A model generated the notes under the pieces. It saw nothing but the letters and a program-made list of their open reading frames with translations, made no database searches and was not told where the DNA came from. Made by a program: the position numbers and the translations under genes. From Mycobacterium sp. 852002-51163_SCH5372311 (lineage in GTDB: Bacteria; Actinomycetota; Actinomycetes; Mycobacteriales; Mycobacteriaceae), in NCBI RefSeq assembly GCF_001667115.1, contig NZ_LZIJ01000180.1, positions 1 through 64,000 of the forward strand: 64,000 nucleotides of DNA. The letters run 5' to 3'. Shown piece by piece: positions 35,960-44,068 of this stretch (positions are counted from its first letter, which is position 1; each line of letters begins with the position of its first letter).

Positions 35960-36906
35960 TTCGGCACCGCCGTTCTGATGGCGAAGCCGGCGATCAGCTC
36001 GGCGGCCGGCTTGTAGTAGCGCACCGTCGTCTGGTACGGCCCCGCGGTGGCCAGTGCCGCGAAAGCCGCCACCCACGTTCTGATTTCGTGCGCCGAGCTA
36101 CCGCCCTCGTGCAATACGAAGGAGTTCGACCATTGATCGAGCTCATCGAGCCGTCCCGCGTCGACGATCTCCAGGAAGCGGTGGTCCCACATCGGGTTGA
36201 GGGGTTGCAGTTTGCTCTCCCCGCCGGCGAAACTCTTGGCGGCGTCGATCACCGCGGTCTGCCGCGCTTGGCGCTGCTCCGCCGTCATCGGTTCGCCTTC
36301 GACAATTCGCCGCAGGACAGCCGGGTCGGCCGTGTCCAGCGTCGGCACCGGCGGGCTATGGGACAGTCCACCGGATCCGATCACCAGGACGCGCTCGTCC
36401 AGGGTCGCCAGGTAGTCACCCACGGCGATACCCAATGCCCGGCAACGGTGTAGCGGCCCCAGCGGCGCGGCGATCGCGTTGATGAAAATCGGGATCACCG
36501 GGCGCGCCGTGGCCTCCCCAAGAAGCTTTTCCAGCGGCTGCACGGTGCCGTGGTCGACGTCCATGCCCGCCGAGACCGCCACGTCGACGCCGGATCCCAG
36601 AACGACTTTCGCGCAGTCGACCGCAATGTCTTCGGGCACGTCCAGCTCACCCAGGTGGGTGCCGTAGTCGCCAATTCCCTTAGCCTGCATACCGATACAG
36701 AATGGCGGCATCACCTTGTAGAAGAACCCATTGTAATGGTCCGGAGAAAAGATGGCGACAAGTTCGGGGTCGTAATCGGAGACGAAGTCTCGCGCCTGCG
36801 CGATCGCGGCCTCGACGTCGTCAAGCAGGTCCCGCGACGGCCCCGGTAGATTCAGCAGCGGGCTGTGGGACATACAGCACAGAGCCAGTGGCACTTGGCA
36901 ACTCAC
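35956..36906 (-). CDS. mhpB: 2,3-dihydroxyphenylpropionate/cinnamate 1,2-dioxygenase (class III extradiol)
   Basis: A 316-residue class III (LigB-type) extradiol dioxygenase closely resembling E. coli MhpB along its whole length: SHSPL with His14, FSPDHYNGFFYKVMPPFC with His57, DVDHGTVQPLE with His119, GSGGLSHSPPVP with His183, and LNPMWDHRFLE. It uses Fe(II) and O2 to open the ring of a 2,3-dihydroxyphenyl acid between the diol and side chain. The start lies inside the mhpA 3' end, an 86-bp overlap; GTG 36894 is an alternative but still overlaps by over 70 bp. It is followed with ATGA overlap by the KstD-like gene. Confidence 0.92.
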   Translation of the reverse strand: MSCQVPLALCCMSHSPLLNLPGPSRDLLDDVEAAIAQARDFVSDYDPELVAIFSPDHYNGFFYKVMPPFCIGMQAKGIGDYGTHLGELDVPEDIAVDCAKVVLGSGVDVAVSAGMDVDHGTVQPLEKLLGEATARPVIPIFINAIAAPLGPLHRCRALGIAVGDYLATLDERVLVIGSGGLSHSPPVPTLDTADPAVLRRIVEGEPMTAEQRQARQTAVIDAAKSFAGGESKLQPLNPMWDHRFLEIVDAGRLDELDQWSNSFVLHEGGSSAHEIRTWVAAFAALATAGPYQTTVRYYKPAAELIAGFAIRTAVPK

Positions 36907-38536
36907 CCCCTCCCGGCGTCAGCGCGAGGGTGTCGAGCAGCGACGCGCTCAGCTCCGGTGCGAGCTGAGCAATGCAGGCTCCCGCGATGCAGCGATCAGG
37001 CCGCAGGAATAACACGGACTCCTGGTGACCGTCGAACCAGGCCTTGAGACCACCACTGCGGTCCCCGACGATCACCACGTCGGAATCGTCGTCGCCAGTC
37101 CAATGCAGTTGCGTCAGTGGGCGCAGCGCAACGAACCTGGTACCCAACGCCTTCCACTTCTCGAACGCCTGCTCGCCGAGAATTTTGTGCGGATTATTGT
37201 TCCAGCACAGCACGGCGAACCAGTCGCCCAGTACATCGTCCAATAGCACATCACGTCGTGTTCTGGTATCGACGCGGGGCTGCACGAACAGGGTGCCGAC
37301 CGGCGAGCCCGGTTGGCGCGGTTCGGCATGGACGACGGCCCCGTGCTCGTAACGCGGCATCGGCTTGAACCGCATTTCCAGCACATAGCGCTTGAGGGAG
37401 GGCACAATTGACGCTGATCGCACCACCAGGTCCCGCGCCGCGGCGACCCGGCGGTTGGTCGGCGAGATGACACGCCCCACCATGGTGGAGAGGTCGATCA
37501 TGGCGCGGGCGTGCTTGCGCCGCTCCAAGTCGTAGCTGTCCAGCAATTCCGCGTTCGCACGGCCGGTCACCACCGCCGCCAGTTTCCAGCCCAAGTTGGC
37601 CGCATCCCGAATGCCGCTGTTGTAGCCCTGCCCTTGCCAGACCGGCATCAGGTGCGCGGCGTCCCCGGCCAGCAGCAGCCGGCCGCTGCGGAAGGCGCCG
37701 GCGATTCGCGAGTGGTGGGTGTAGACCCGGCGGCGGATCACGTCGACCCGGTCGGGGTGCGGGACCATCCGCGCCAGCATCCGCGTCAGAAACGCGGGGT
37801 CCTCGGCCTGCTCGTCGGTCTCGTTGGCGTGAATCATGAACTCGAACCGGCGAATACCGTGCGCAATCGAGATGGAGGCATAGGGGCGCTCCGGGTCGGC
37901 GCCCACCTCGCTGTTGGGGTGGCCCAGCGGATCGTTGGCGATGTCGACGACCAGCCACCGCGTCGACGACGTGGTCCCGTCGAACGACACGTCCATCATC
38001 CGGCGGGTAATGCTGCGGCCGCCGTCGCAGCCGACGACGTAACCCGCCCGCACACTGCGGGCTTCACCGTCGCCGCCGAGCTCGACCGTCACCACATCGG
38101 CGGTCTGTCGGCACGACATCATCGGACGTTCCCACCAGACCTCGACATGGTCGAATCTGTTCAAACCGCTGAGCAATTCGGCGTCGACCAGCGGCTGTAC
38201 GAACCCGTTGCGCTTGGGCCAGCCGAAACGTGCGTCGGGCGGTGCCATTTCGGCGAGGATGCGACGCTGGGCGTCGTAGAAGCGCAGGATCTGGTTCGGC
38301 ACGGTATGCGGCAGGACACGGTCCACCAGACCGATCGACTGGAAGGTGCGCAGCGCCTCGTCGTCCAGCCCGACGCCGCGCGGGTAGTCGATGAGCGTCG
38401 CCCGCTCCTCGACCACCAGCGTCCTCACCCCTTGCAGGCCAAGGATATTCGCCAGGGTAAGCCCGACCGGGCCGGCGCCGACAACGACAACATCGAAAAC
38501 GTCGGCGCTGCTGTATTGCCCGGCCTCGCTCATCAA
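36821..38536 (-). CDS. mhpA: 3-(3-hydroxyphenyl)propionate hydroxylase-type FAD monooxygenase
   Basis: A 571-residue class A flavoprotein hydroxylase. FAD motif VVVGAGPVGLTLAN (17-30), the DG motif in GCDGGRSITRRMM near 167, and GDAAHLMPVWQGQGYNSGIRDAANLGWKL near 287. It matches MhpA, which adds a hydroxyl ortho to the phenol of 3-hydroxyphenylpropionate or 3-hydroxycinnamate using NADH and O2. A C-terminal thioredoxin-like domain is present, as in other long members. It overlaps mhpC by ATGA and mhpB by 86 bp. Some relatives act on resorcinol or other phenols, so the exact substrate is open. Confidence 0.92.
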   Translation of the reverse strand: MMSEAGQYSSADVFDVVVVGAGPVGLTLANILGLQGVRTLVVEERATLIDYPRGVGLDDEALRTFQSIGLVDRVLPHTVPNQILRFYDAQRRILAEMAPPDARFGWPKRNGFVQPLVDAELLSGLNRFDHVEVWWERPMMSCRQTADVVTVELGGDGEARSVRAGYVVGCDGGRSITRRMMDVSFDGTTSSTRWLVVDIANDPLGHPNSEVGADPERPYASISIAHGIRRFEFMIHANETDEQAEDPAFLTRMLARMVPHPDRVDVIRRRVYTHHSRIAGAFRSGRLLLAGDAAHLMPVWQGQGYNSGIRDAANLGWKLAAVVTGRANAELLDSYDLERRKHARAMIDLSTMVGRVISPTNRRVAAARDLVVRSASIVPSLKRYVLEMRFKPMPRYEHGAVVHAEPRQPGSPVGTLFVQPRVDTRTRRDVLLDDVLGDWFAVLCWNNNPHKILGEQAFEKWKALGTRFVALRPLTQLHWTGDDDSDVVIVGDRSGGLKAWFDGHQESVLFLRPDRCIAGACIAQLAPELSASLLDTLALTPGGGELPSATGSVLYVPQPAAESTGAVAGPA

Positions 38537-39390
38537 CGCTCCAGCAGAAAGTCGAGATGCAGCCGATTGAAAGTCTTGGCGTCCTCGTACTGCGGCCAGT
38601 GGCCGCAGCCCGGCATGACCTCGAACCGCGCCCCGGGAATCATCGAAGCAATGCGGCGGCCCTCAGCCACATCGGCGGTCGGGTCGTCACTGGTCCACAG
38701 CACCAGCGTGGGCGCGGTGATCGCGCCATATTCGGCCGGTCCCAGGATGTTTCGGGCCCTGATCTCCGGATCTTGCAGCGCCATGATGTCGCTCATCGCG
38801 GCGACGAATCCTGGTTGGCGATATATCCGTTGGCGACTGGCGACCAGGTCGTCGTAACCCTTGGACTTGTCCGCCATCAACCACTTGATGCGCGCCTGGA
38901 CCGTCTCCCAGGTCGGGTTCTCGGCGGCCGCCATGGACAGCGTGAAAATGCGCTGCATCACCGCCGGGTCGGCCTGCGAACCGCCGGCCGTGTTGAGGAC
39001 GAGCCGGTCGACCACGTCGGGACGGTCGATCGCGGCACGGGCGGCCACCCAACCGCCGAGCGACTCACCGCTGATGTGCGCACGGTCGGCGCCGATGGTC
39101 CGCAGGACGGCCATCAGGTGCTCGACGTAGTGGTTGACCTCCAGCGGATGCCCCGGCTTGTCGGTATAGCCGTGGCCGAGCATGTCGATGGACCAGGTCC
39201 AGAAATGTTCGGCGTGTGCGGCCAGGTTGCGCACGTAGGCCTCGGCGTGCCCGGCGGACCCGTGCAACAGCATCAGGACCGGCTTGGCCGGATCGCCGGC
39301 ACGCAGGTAACGGGTCCGAACTCCCCCGGCCGAAAGGTAGCCCTGCGAGAACTCGACGCCTTGCAGATCGCTCCAGATGCTTTCGAACAC
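38533..39390 (-). CDS. mhpC: 2-hydroxy-6-oxonona-dienedioate hydrolase-like alpha/beta hydrolase
   Basis: A 285-residue meta-cleavage-product hydrolase of the MhpC/BphD type. Oxyanion motif LLHGSAGHAEAY (42-53), nucleophile Ser110 in GESLGG, acid Asp in WTSDDPTADV near 234 and base His in GCGHWPQYED near 262. It cleaves the C-C bond of the product formed by MhpB, giving a hydroxypentadienoate and a dicarboxylic acid. It is first in the minus-strand operon, immediately downstream of the IclR operator region. The later pathway genes mhpD, mhpE and mhpF are not in the window. Confidence 0.9.
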   Translation of the reverse strand: MFESIWSDLQGVEFSQGYLSAGGVRTRYLRAGDPAKPVLMLLHGSAGHAEAYVRNLAAHAEHFWTWSIDMLGHGYTDKPGHPLEVNHYVEHLMAVLRTIGADRAHISGESLGGWVAARAAIDRPDVVDRLVLNTAGGSQADPAVMQRIFTLSMAAAENPTWETVQARIKWLMADKSKGYDDLVASRQRIYRQPGFVAAMSDIMALQDPEIRARNILGPAEYGAITAPTLVLWTSDDPTADVAEGRRIASMIPGARFEVMPGCGHWPQYEDAKTFNRLHLDFLLER

Positions 39391-39457
39391 GATTCCTTCT
39401 GGGGTACCTCTCTGGCTCCTGCCGATGAGATTCCGGCTCTCGTATTCCGAATATCCC

Positions 39458-39489
39458 GTGTGCTAATATCGCACACTAATGTGCGTTAT
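39458..39489. promoter_or_regulatory. Putative IclR (MhpR-type) operator with three half-sites
   Basis: Half-sites GTGTGC (39458-39463), GCACAC (39471-39476) and TGTGCG (39480-39485) make two overlapping inverted repeats. The better one is ATATCGCACA-N4-TGTGCGTTAT (39466-39489) with one mismatch. A TATATA -10-like element for the plus-strand regulator begins at 39487, and GATATT -10-like hexamers for mhpC lie on the minus strand at about 39450-39470, so binding would affect both genes. Confidence 0.75.
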
Positions 39490-39528
39490 ATATAGAGCTT
39501 CGCTCTCGGGTGGGGGTCTGTCAAGACC

Positions 39529-40194
39529 ATGACGGGTTCGCAAACCCTGGCCAGGGGGCTGACCGCGCTCCAGCTGGTTGCGGAATCGGCAACCGGCCTG
39601 ACCGTGCAAGAGCTTGCCGGGCGCGTCGGGGTACACCGCACCATCGCCTATCGGTTGCTGTCGACGTTGGCCGAGTTCCGGCTGGTCGCCAAGGGTGAGG
39701 ACGGGCGTTACCGGCCGGCCTCCGGCCTGGCCGCGCTGGGTGCGTCGTTCGACCACAACGTGCGACAACTGAGTCTGCCGACCCTGCGCGCGCTGGCCGA
39801 CGAACTCGGCACCACCGTCTCGTTGCTCGTCGCCGAGGGAGACCAGCAAGTGGCGATCGCGGTGATCGTGCCGACGCACGTGGCCTATCAACTTTCGTTC
39901 CACGAAGGCAGCCGCTATCCGCTGGACCGCGGTGCCGCGGGGATCGCCCTGCTGGCGAGCATGCCGCCGCGGCCGGGGGAACGTGAGCTGGTGGTGCGCG
40001 CGCGAGAGCGCGGCTGGGTGATGACGTACGGCGAGATCGAACCGAATACTTATGGATTGGCTGTGCCCGTACATCGGCGGGCGCCGTCACCACCGACCTG
40101 CATCAACCTCATTTCCCACCGTGAAGACGTCGTACTACGCGGCAAGGATGCGGTGATCAAAGCCGCAAAGCACCTGTCCGCCTTGCTGAGCTGA
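39529..40194 (+). CDS. IclR-family regulator (MhpR-type)
   Basis: A 221-residue IclR protein: winged helix-turn-helix at about 7-60 (ALQLVAESATGLTVQELAGRVGVHRTIAYRLL cut short here) and a C-terminal ligand domain. Enteric MhpR is also IclR family and activates mhp genes with the aromatic acid as inducer. Here the gene is divergent from mhpC with a strong palindrome between them. A small inverted repeat GGTCT-GTCA-AGACC lies just before the ATG. The ligand domain is somewhat short. The third KstD-like gene follows 13 bp downstream in the same operon. Confidence 0.9.
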   Translation: MTGSQTLARGLTALQLVAESATGLTVQELAGRVGVHRTIAYRLLSTLAEFRLVAKGEDGRYRPASGLAALGASFDHNVRQLSLPTLRALADELGTTVSLLVAEGDQQVAIAVIVPTHVAYQLSFHEGSRYPLDRGAAGIALLASMPPRPGERELVVRARERGWVMTYGEIEPNTYGLAVPVHRRAPSPPTCINLISHREDVVLRGKDAVIKAAKHLSALLS

Positions 40195-40207
40195 AGGGAT
40201 AGCAGCC

Positions 40208-41815
40208 ATGTCGTGGGACCACGAAGCCGATGTTGTCGTGCTCGGCAGCGGTGGCGCCGCACTCACCGCCGCACTCACAGCCGCGGTTGCCGGCGTGTCG
40301 GTGGAGGTGTACGAGAAGGCCCCGACCGTCGGCGGAACCACCGCGGTCTCGGGTGGCATCGTATGGATCCCTGCCCATAACCGTTGTCCCGACCGGGAAT
40401 TGACGGTCGACGACGCATTGCGATACCTGCGAGCACAGTCCTTCGGTTCGATGGAAGATGCGTTGGTCGAAACATTCGTACACACCGGCCCCGCGATGCT
40501 CGACTTCGTCGAGAAGCACAGTGATCTGCGCTTCGAGATCGCTTCGGGCTTTCCCGACTATCAACCCGAGCTGCCGGGCGGCCAACCGAGCGGTGGCCGG
40601 TCGCTGAGCGCAGTTCCCTTCGACATCAGTCAGCTCGGCGAATGGGCCGGTCGGATCACTTCGTTTCCGGCGGATTGGTCGAACGTCGGTTTCGACGCCG
40701 AAACCCGCGCGCGTTTACATGCTGATGTCGACGAGCAATCCGGCGACCTGTGCGTGGCCGGGACCGCCCTGATCGCCGGCCTGCTGAAGGGTCTGCTGGA
40801 TCGAGGGGTCGCACCGCGGACGAACGCACGGGCCGAAGAGCTCATCGTCGACGACGGAGTGGTCACCGGAGTTCGCTTCGCTGGACCGCACGGTAACGTG
40901 CGCGCGCGTCGCGGCGTCGTCCTGGGCACCGGTGGGTTCGAGTGGGATCCTGTTCTGGTGCAAGCGTTTCTGCGCGGCCCCATGCACGGCGCGGTGTCGC
41001 CGCCGAACAACACCGGCGACGGGCTGCGCATGGCGATGGCCCACGGGGCCGACCTGGCGAACATGGGCGAAGCGTGGTGGGTGCCTATCGTGCAGATCCC
41101 GGGCGACACCATTTCGGGCCGGCAGCGCAGCCGCAGTGTGCGACTGGAACGAACGCGCCCACGAAGCATCATGGTCAACCGCGCCGGACGCCGATTCGTC
41201 AACGAGGCTTGCGATTACAACTCGATGGCCGGCGCCTTCCACTATCTCGATCCCCGAGGTGGATACGTCAACGACAACGCGTGGATCGTCTTCGACTCAG
41301 TTCACTTGCGACGCTATGGATTTCTGGGCGTAGCCGCTGGGGAACCCGTGCCGGACTGGTTTTGCGAGTCCGCTGATCTTGCCGAGTTGGCGGTTAAGAC
41401 CGGTATCGACGCCGGCGGCCTCACGCGCACCGTCGAGGATTGGAATCGCCATGTCGAAGCGGGCTCGGATCCCGAATTCGGGCGTGGCTCAAGTGCATAC
41501 GACGGTTACTGGGGTGACGACCAAGCCACCACGCTGGCCGGCAAGACACTCGGCCCGATCGACACCGCCCCCTACTACGCGGTGCCGGTGCGGGTGGGCG
41601 CGATGGGTACCAAGGGCGGACCGCGCACCGACCATGACGGCCGCGTCCTGCACGTCAATGGCGAACCGATAGCGGGTTTGTTCGCCGCCGGCAATGCGAT
41701 GGCCGGTGTGACCGGCCGCGCCTACGGCGGCGCTGGTGGAACCATCGGCCCGGCAATGGTTTTCGGGTACCGCGCAGGGCACGCCGCCGCCACCGGGAAG
41801 TCGGTGGACGGGTAG
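40208..41815 (+). CDS. 3-ketosteroid delta1-dehydrogenase-like flavoprotein (C)
   Basis: A 535-residue KstD-superfamily FAD protein: GSGGAALTAAL near 14, GGTTAVSGGIVWIP, GFPDYQPELPGG, and PYYAVPVRVGAMGTKGG, then AGNAMAGVTGRAYGGAGGTIGPAMVFG. Tyrosines at the PDYQPE and PYYAV positions are kept, as in real KstD, unlike protein A (24834). It is co-transcribed with the IclR regulator, so it is probably induced with the mhp genes. Together with protein B it may perform two successive desaturations of a ring ketone. Confidence 0.9.
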   Translation: MSWDHEADVVVLGSGGAALTAALTAAVAGVSVEVYEKAPTVGGTTAVSGGIVWIPAHNRCPDRELTVDDALRYLRAQSFGSMEDALVETFVHTGPAMLDFVEKHSDLRFEIASGFPDYQPELPGGQPSGGRSLSAVPFDISQLGEWAGRITSFPADWSNVGFDAETRARLHADVDEQSGDLCVAGTALIAGLLKGLLDRGVAPRTNARAEELIVDDGVVTGVRFAGPHGNVRARRGVVLGTGGFEWDPVLVQAFLRGPMHGAVSPPNNTGDGLRMAMAHGADLANMGEAWWVPIVQIPGDTISGRQRSRSVRLERTRPRSIMVNRAGRRFVNEACDYNSMAGAFHYLDPRGGYVNDNAWIVFDSVHLRRYGFLGVAAGEPVPDWFCESADLAELAVKTGIDAGGLTRTVEDWNRHVEAGSDPEFGRGSSAYDGYWGDDQATTLAGKTLGPIDTAPYYAVPVRVGAMGTKGGPRTDHDGRVLHVNGEPIAGLFAAGNAMAGVTGRAYGGAGGTIGPAMVFGYRAGHAAATGKSVDG

Positions 41816-41830
41816 CGCCGAACTGACGCC

Positions 41831-42703
41831 CTATGGTCCGGAGACCAGCCGTTCGGCGGCGGTATAGGGATCGTCGTGGCCGTCGACCACCGACTCAGCG
41901 AGCCGATCGAGATCCGTACTGGTCCGCAGCAGGGTTTGGGCAAGCGACAGGATCTGCGCCCGGGCCCTGGCCAGCCGGCGGGCGCGGCTGTCGGCGCGGT
42001 GATGGTCGTCGATCGCGGCCATCAACTCCGCAATGCCTTCTCCGCGGGCAGCGACCAGGCTGACGATCGGGGCTTTGGTCTCGGCTCGCAGGTCACGTAC
42101 CGTCTGCTCGGCGCCGTCCCGGTCGGCCTTGTTGACCGCCACGATGTCGGCGACTTCCAGCACACCCGCCTTGGCGGCCTGGACAGCGTCGCCGGCCCCA
42201 GGGTTGAGGACGACGACAGTCGGGTCTGCAACGGCGGCAATCTCGATCTCCGACTGCCCCACCCCCACGGTCTCCAACAGGACGACGTGGTACCCGATCG
42301 CACCCAGCAGGCGGATGGCCGCAGGAACCGCGGCCGCCAGACCGCCGATATGGCCGCGAGTCGCAACCGAACGAATCAGTACGTCAGAGTCGTTGATGTG
42401 TGCGGCCATTCGTATCCGGTCGCCCAGCAGCGCGCCACCGCTGAAGGGCGACGACGGATCCACGGCGAGCACGGCGACCCGGCAGCCACGCTGCCGGTAG
42501 GCGCCGACCAGGGCCGCGATCGTCGTCGACTTGCCCGCGCCCGGCGGCCCGGTGATACCGATAACCCGGGCGTCGCGGATATCGGGGGCACTGAGGCTTT
42601 GCAATACCTCGTCGCGGCGGTCGCCCTCGACGAGACTGAGCAGCCGACCCGCTGCGCGCGGGGATCCGTTGCGCGCATTGGCAATTAGATCGGCTATCTC
42701 CAT
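41831..42703 (-). CDS. meaB: MeaB/ArgK-type GTPase chaperone of a B12 mutase
   Basis: A 290-residue G3E P-loop GTPase: GITGPPGAGKST (49-60), ETVGVGQSE (switch), and the guanine-specificity VNKAD near 190. MeaB/ArgK proteins gate adenosylcobalamin loading and protect or rescue methylmalonyl-CoA-type mutases. It is 28 bp downstream of the thiolase gene and 9.3 kb from the split mutase at 52043-54057, its most likely client in this window. The last 15 bp of the interval to the KstD-like gene hold no terminator. Confidence 0.92.
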   Translation of the reverse strand: MEIADLIANARNGSPRAAGRLLSLVEGDRRDEVLQSLSAPDIRDARVIGITGPPGAGKSTTIAALVGAYRQRGCRVAVLAVDPSSPFSGGALLGDRIRMAAHINDSDVLIRSVATRGHIGGLAAAVPAAIRLLGAIGYHVVLLETVGVGQSEIEIAAVADPTVVVLNPGAGDAVQAAKAGVLEVADIVAVNKADRDGAEQTVRDLRAETKAPIVSLVAARGEGIAELMAAIDDHHRADSRARRLARARAQILSLAQTLLRTSTDLDRLAESVVDGHDDPYTAAERLVSGP

Positions 42704-42731
42704 TTCGGGTCCATCGTGCCCAATTGTCCCC

Positions 42732-43871
42732 TTAGGGCGCAGCTACCTCGATGACGGAGGCGGATCCCATGCCGCCGCCCGCACACATCGCCGCGACCCC
42801 GATTCCGCCGCCGCGGCGACGTAGCTCGTACACGAGGGTGACGAGCATCCTGGCACCGGTTGCCGCCACTGGGTGTCCCAGCGAGCAGCCGCTGCCGCTG
42901 ACATTCACCTTGTCGGGGTCCAGGTCGAGCATCTTGACGGTAGCCACACACATTGCCGCGAACGCTTCGTTGATCTCAAACAGATCGACGTCGGAGATCG
43001 AAAGACCGCCCCTGCCAAGCGCTTTCGGGATCGCATCCACCGGCGCCAAGCCCGTCGACGCGGGATCGACACCGACTGAGGCCCAGGACACCACCCGAGC
43101 CAGGGCGGGCAGTCCCAGCTGGTCGCTGGCAATGGTGAGGACGGCGGCGCCGTCGTTGGCGCCGCAGGAGTTACCGGCGGTGATGGAAAAGCCGTCGATT
43201 TCGGGATGCAGCGGTTTGAGGGCGGCCAGCTTCTCCATGCTGGTGTCGCGACGGGGGTGCTCGTCGACCGAGAACAGCCCGTGCGGCGTCTCGATTGAGA
43301 CTATCTCCTCCTTGAAGCGACCCTCGTCGATCGCGGTAATGGCGTTCTGATGCGACCGCAACGCCCACGCGTCCATTTCCTCACGGGTTACGCCGGCTTT
43401 GACCGCGGCATTCCAGCCCACGGTGATCGACATGTCCATGTTGGGCGCGTCGGGCCGGTCGGGATGGGTCGGTGGGAACCAATCGACCCACTCACCGTCC
43501 ACCTGAAACCGAGACCGCGGTGTCGTGGACGCCGAGTTCACCCCGCCGGCGATGATCAGCTGATCCATGCCCGCGCGCACACTGGCCGCCGCGCTCTGCA
43601 CCGCCGCTTGGCCGGCCGCGCAGTGCCGATTGTTGGCTAGGCCGGGAACCGTCGGCAGGCCGGCGGTGATTGCCGCATGCCGGGCGACCACGCCGCCGCC
43701 GTACAGGCCTTCTCCCAGGATCACGTCGTCGACCTGCGCCGGGTCCAGATCTTGCGCGGCTTCCGTAATCACGTGGTTGGCCAGGTCGAACGCGGTGGTG
43801 TCGCGCAAGGTTCCCTTTCGGGCGGTTCCGATGGGGGTGCGCAGCGCGGACACGATGACAGCTTCAGGCAC
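42732..43871 (-). CDS. Thiolase (acetyl-CoA acyltransferase, FadA family)
   Basis: A 379-residue thiolase. Nucleophile Cys84 in NNRHCAAGQ, His333 in CSLGHPVAATG, Cys363 in CAGGGMG. The usual GNSSGxND segment reads GNSCGANDGAA. It splits 3-ketoacyl-CoA with CoA, the last step of beta-oxidation. GTG 43871 has GGAG 7 bp upstream; a longer frame exists but has no ribosome site. Leads a thiolase-meaB operon controlled by the palindrome at 43940-43954. Confidence 0.92.
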   Translation of the reverse strand: MPEAVIVSALRTPIGTARKGTLRDTTAFDLANHVITEAAQDLDPAQVDDVILGEGLYGGGVVARHAAITAGLPTVPGLANNRHCAAGQAAVQSAAASVRAGMDQLIIAGGVNSASTTPRSRFQVDGEWVDWFPPTHPDRPDAPNMDMSITVGWNAAVKAGVTREEMDAWALRSHQNAITAIDEGRFKEEIVSIETPHGLFSVDEHPRRDTSMEKLAALKPLHPEIDGFSITAGNSCGANDGAAVLTIASDQLGLPALARVVSWASVGVDPASTGLAPVDAIPKALGRGGLSISDVDLFEINEAFAAMCVATVKMLDLDPDKVNVSGSGCSLGHPVAATGARMLVTLVYELRRRGGGIGVAAMCAGGGMGSASVIEVAAP

Positions 43872-43939
43872 AGGTCTTCTCCACTTCGGCGGGCACTTCA
43901 ATGTGCATGTGCGGGGGCGCAGAGCCATCCGCAGATTAT

Positions 43940-43954
43940 GAGAACACTATTCTC
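43940..43954. promoter_or_regulatory. Putative operator, GAGAACACTATTCTC type
   Basis: A 15-bp near-palindrome, GAGAACACTATTCTC, 69 bp upstream of the thiolase start. It is next to a CATAAT -10-like hexamer on the minus strand (43935-43940). A perfect version (GAGAATACTATTCTC) stands at 49178-49192 between the FadD and ferredoxin genes; both sites also have a nearby CTGAGAG. One TetR-type regulator outside the window could control both. Confidence 0.65.
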
Positions 43955-43995
43955 TCAGGCTGAGAGTATGAGTTGCAAGGCGGGGCACGTTTCTG

Positions 43996-44056
43996 GGCGA
44001 GCAGACGCAAAAGCCCCATTTCGTGCCCAAATGAGGAGCTTTTGCGTCTGCTCGCC
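43996..44056. repeat. Long hairpin, CAGACGCAAAAGC family, in a promoter interval
   Basis: Left arm begins GGCGAGCAGACGCAAAAGCC (43996) and the right arm GCTTTTGCGTCTGCTCGCC ends at 44056. The stem is about 19 bp, nearly perfect, and the loop region also pairs in part. Unlike other copies it lies between divergent genes, 12 bp upstream of the plus-strand hydrolase ATG. It would therefore sit in that gene's leader and could act as a terminator for readthrough or as a leader structure. Confidence 0.75.
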
Positions 44057-44068
44057 ATACTGGCTGCC

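Noticed and set aside
35956..36906. HsaC-type (class I extradiol) steroid dioxygenase
   Set aside because: The sequence has the MhpB/LigB-type His pattern and full-length similarity to MhpB, not the vicinal-oxygen-chelate fold of HsaC.
43940..43954. KstR binding box
   Set aside because: The left half resembles the KstR motif, but the right half and the 15-bp length do not fit TnnAACnnGTTnnA.
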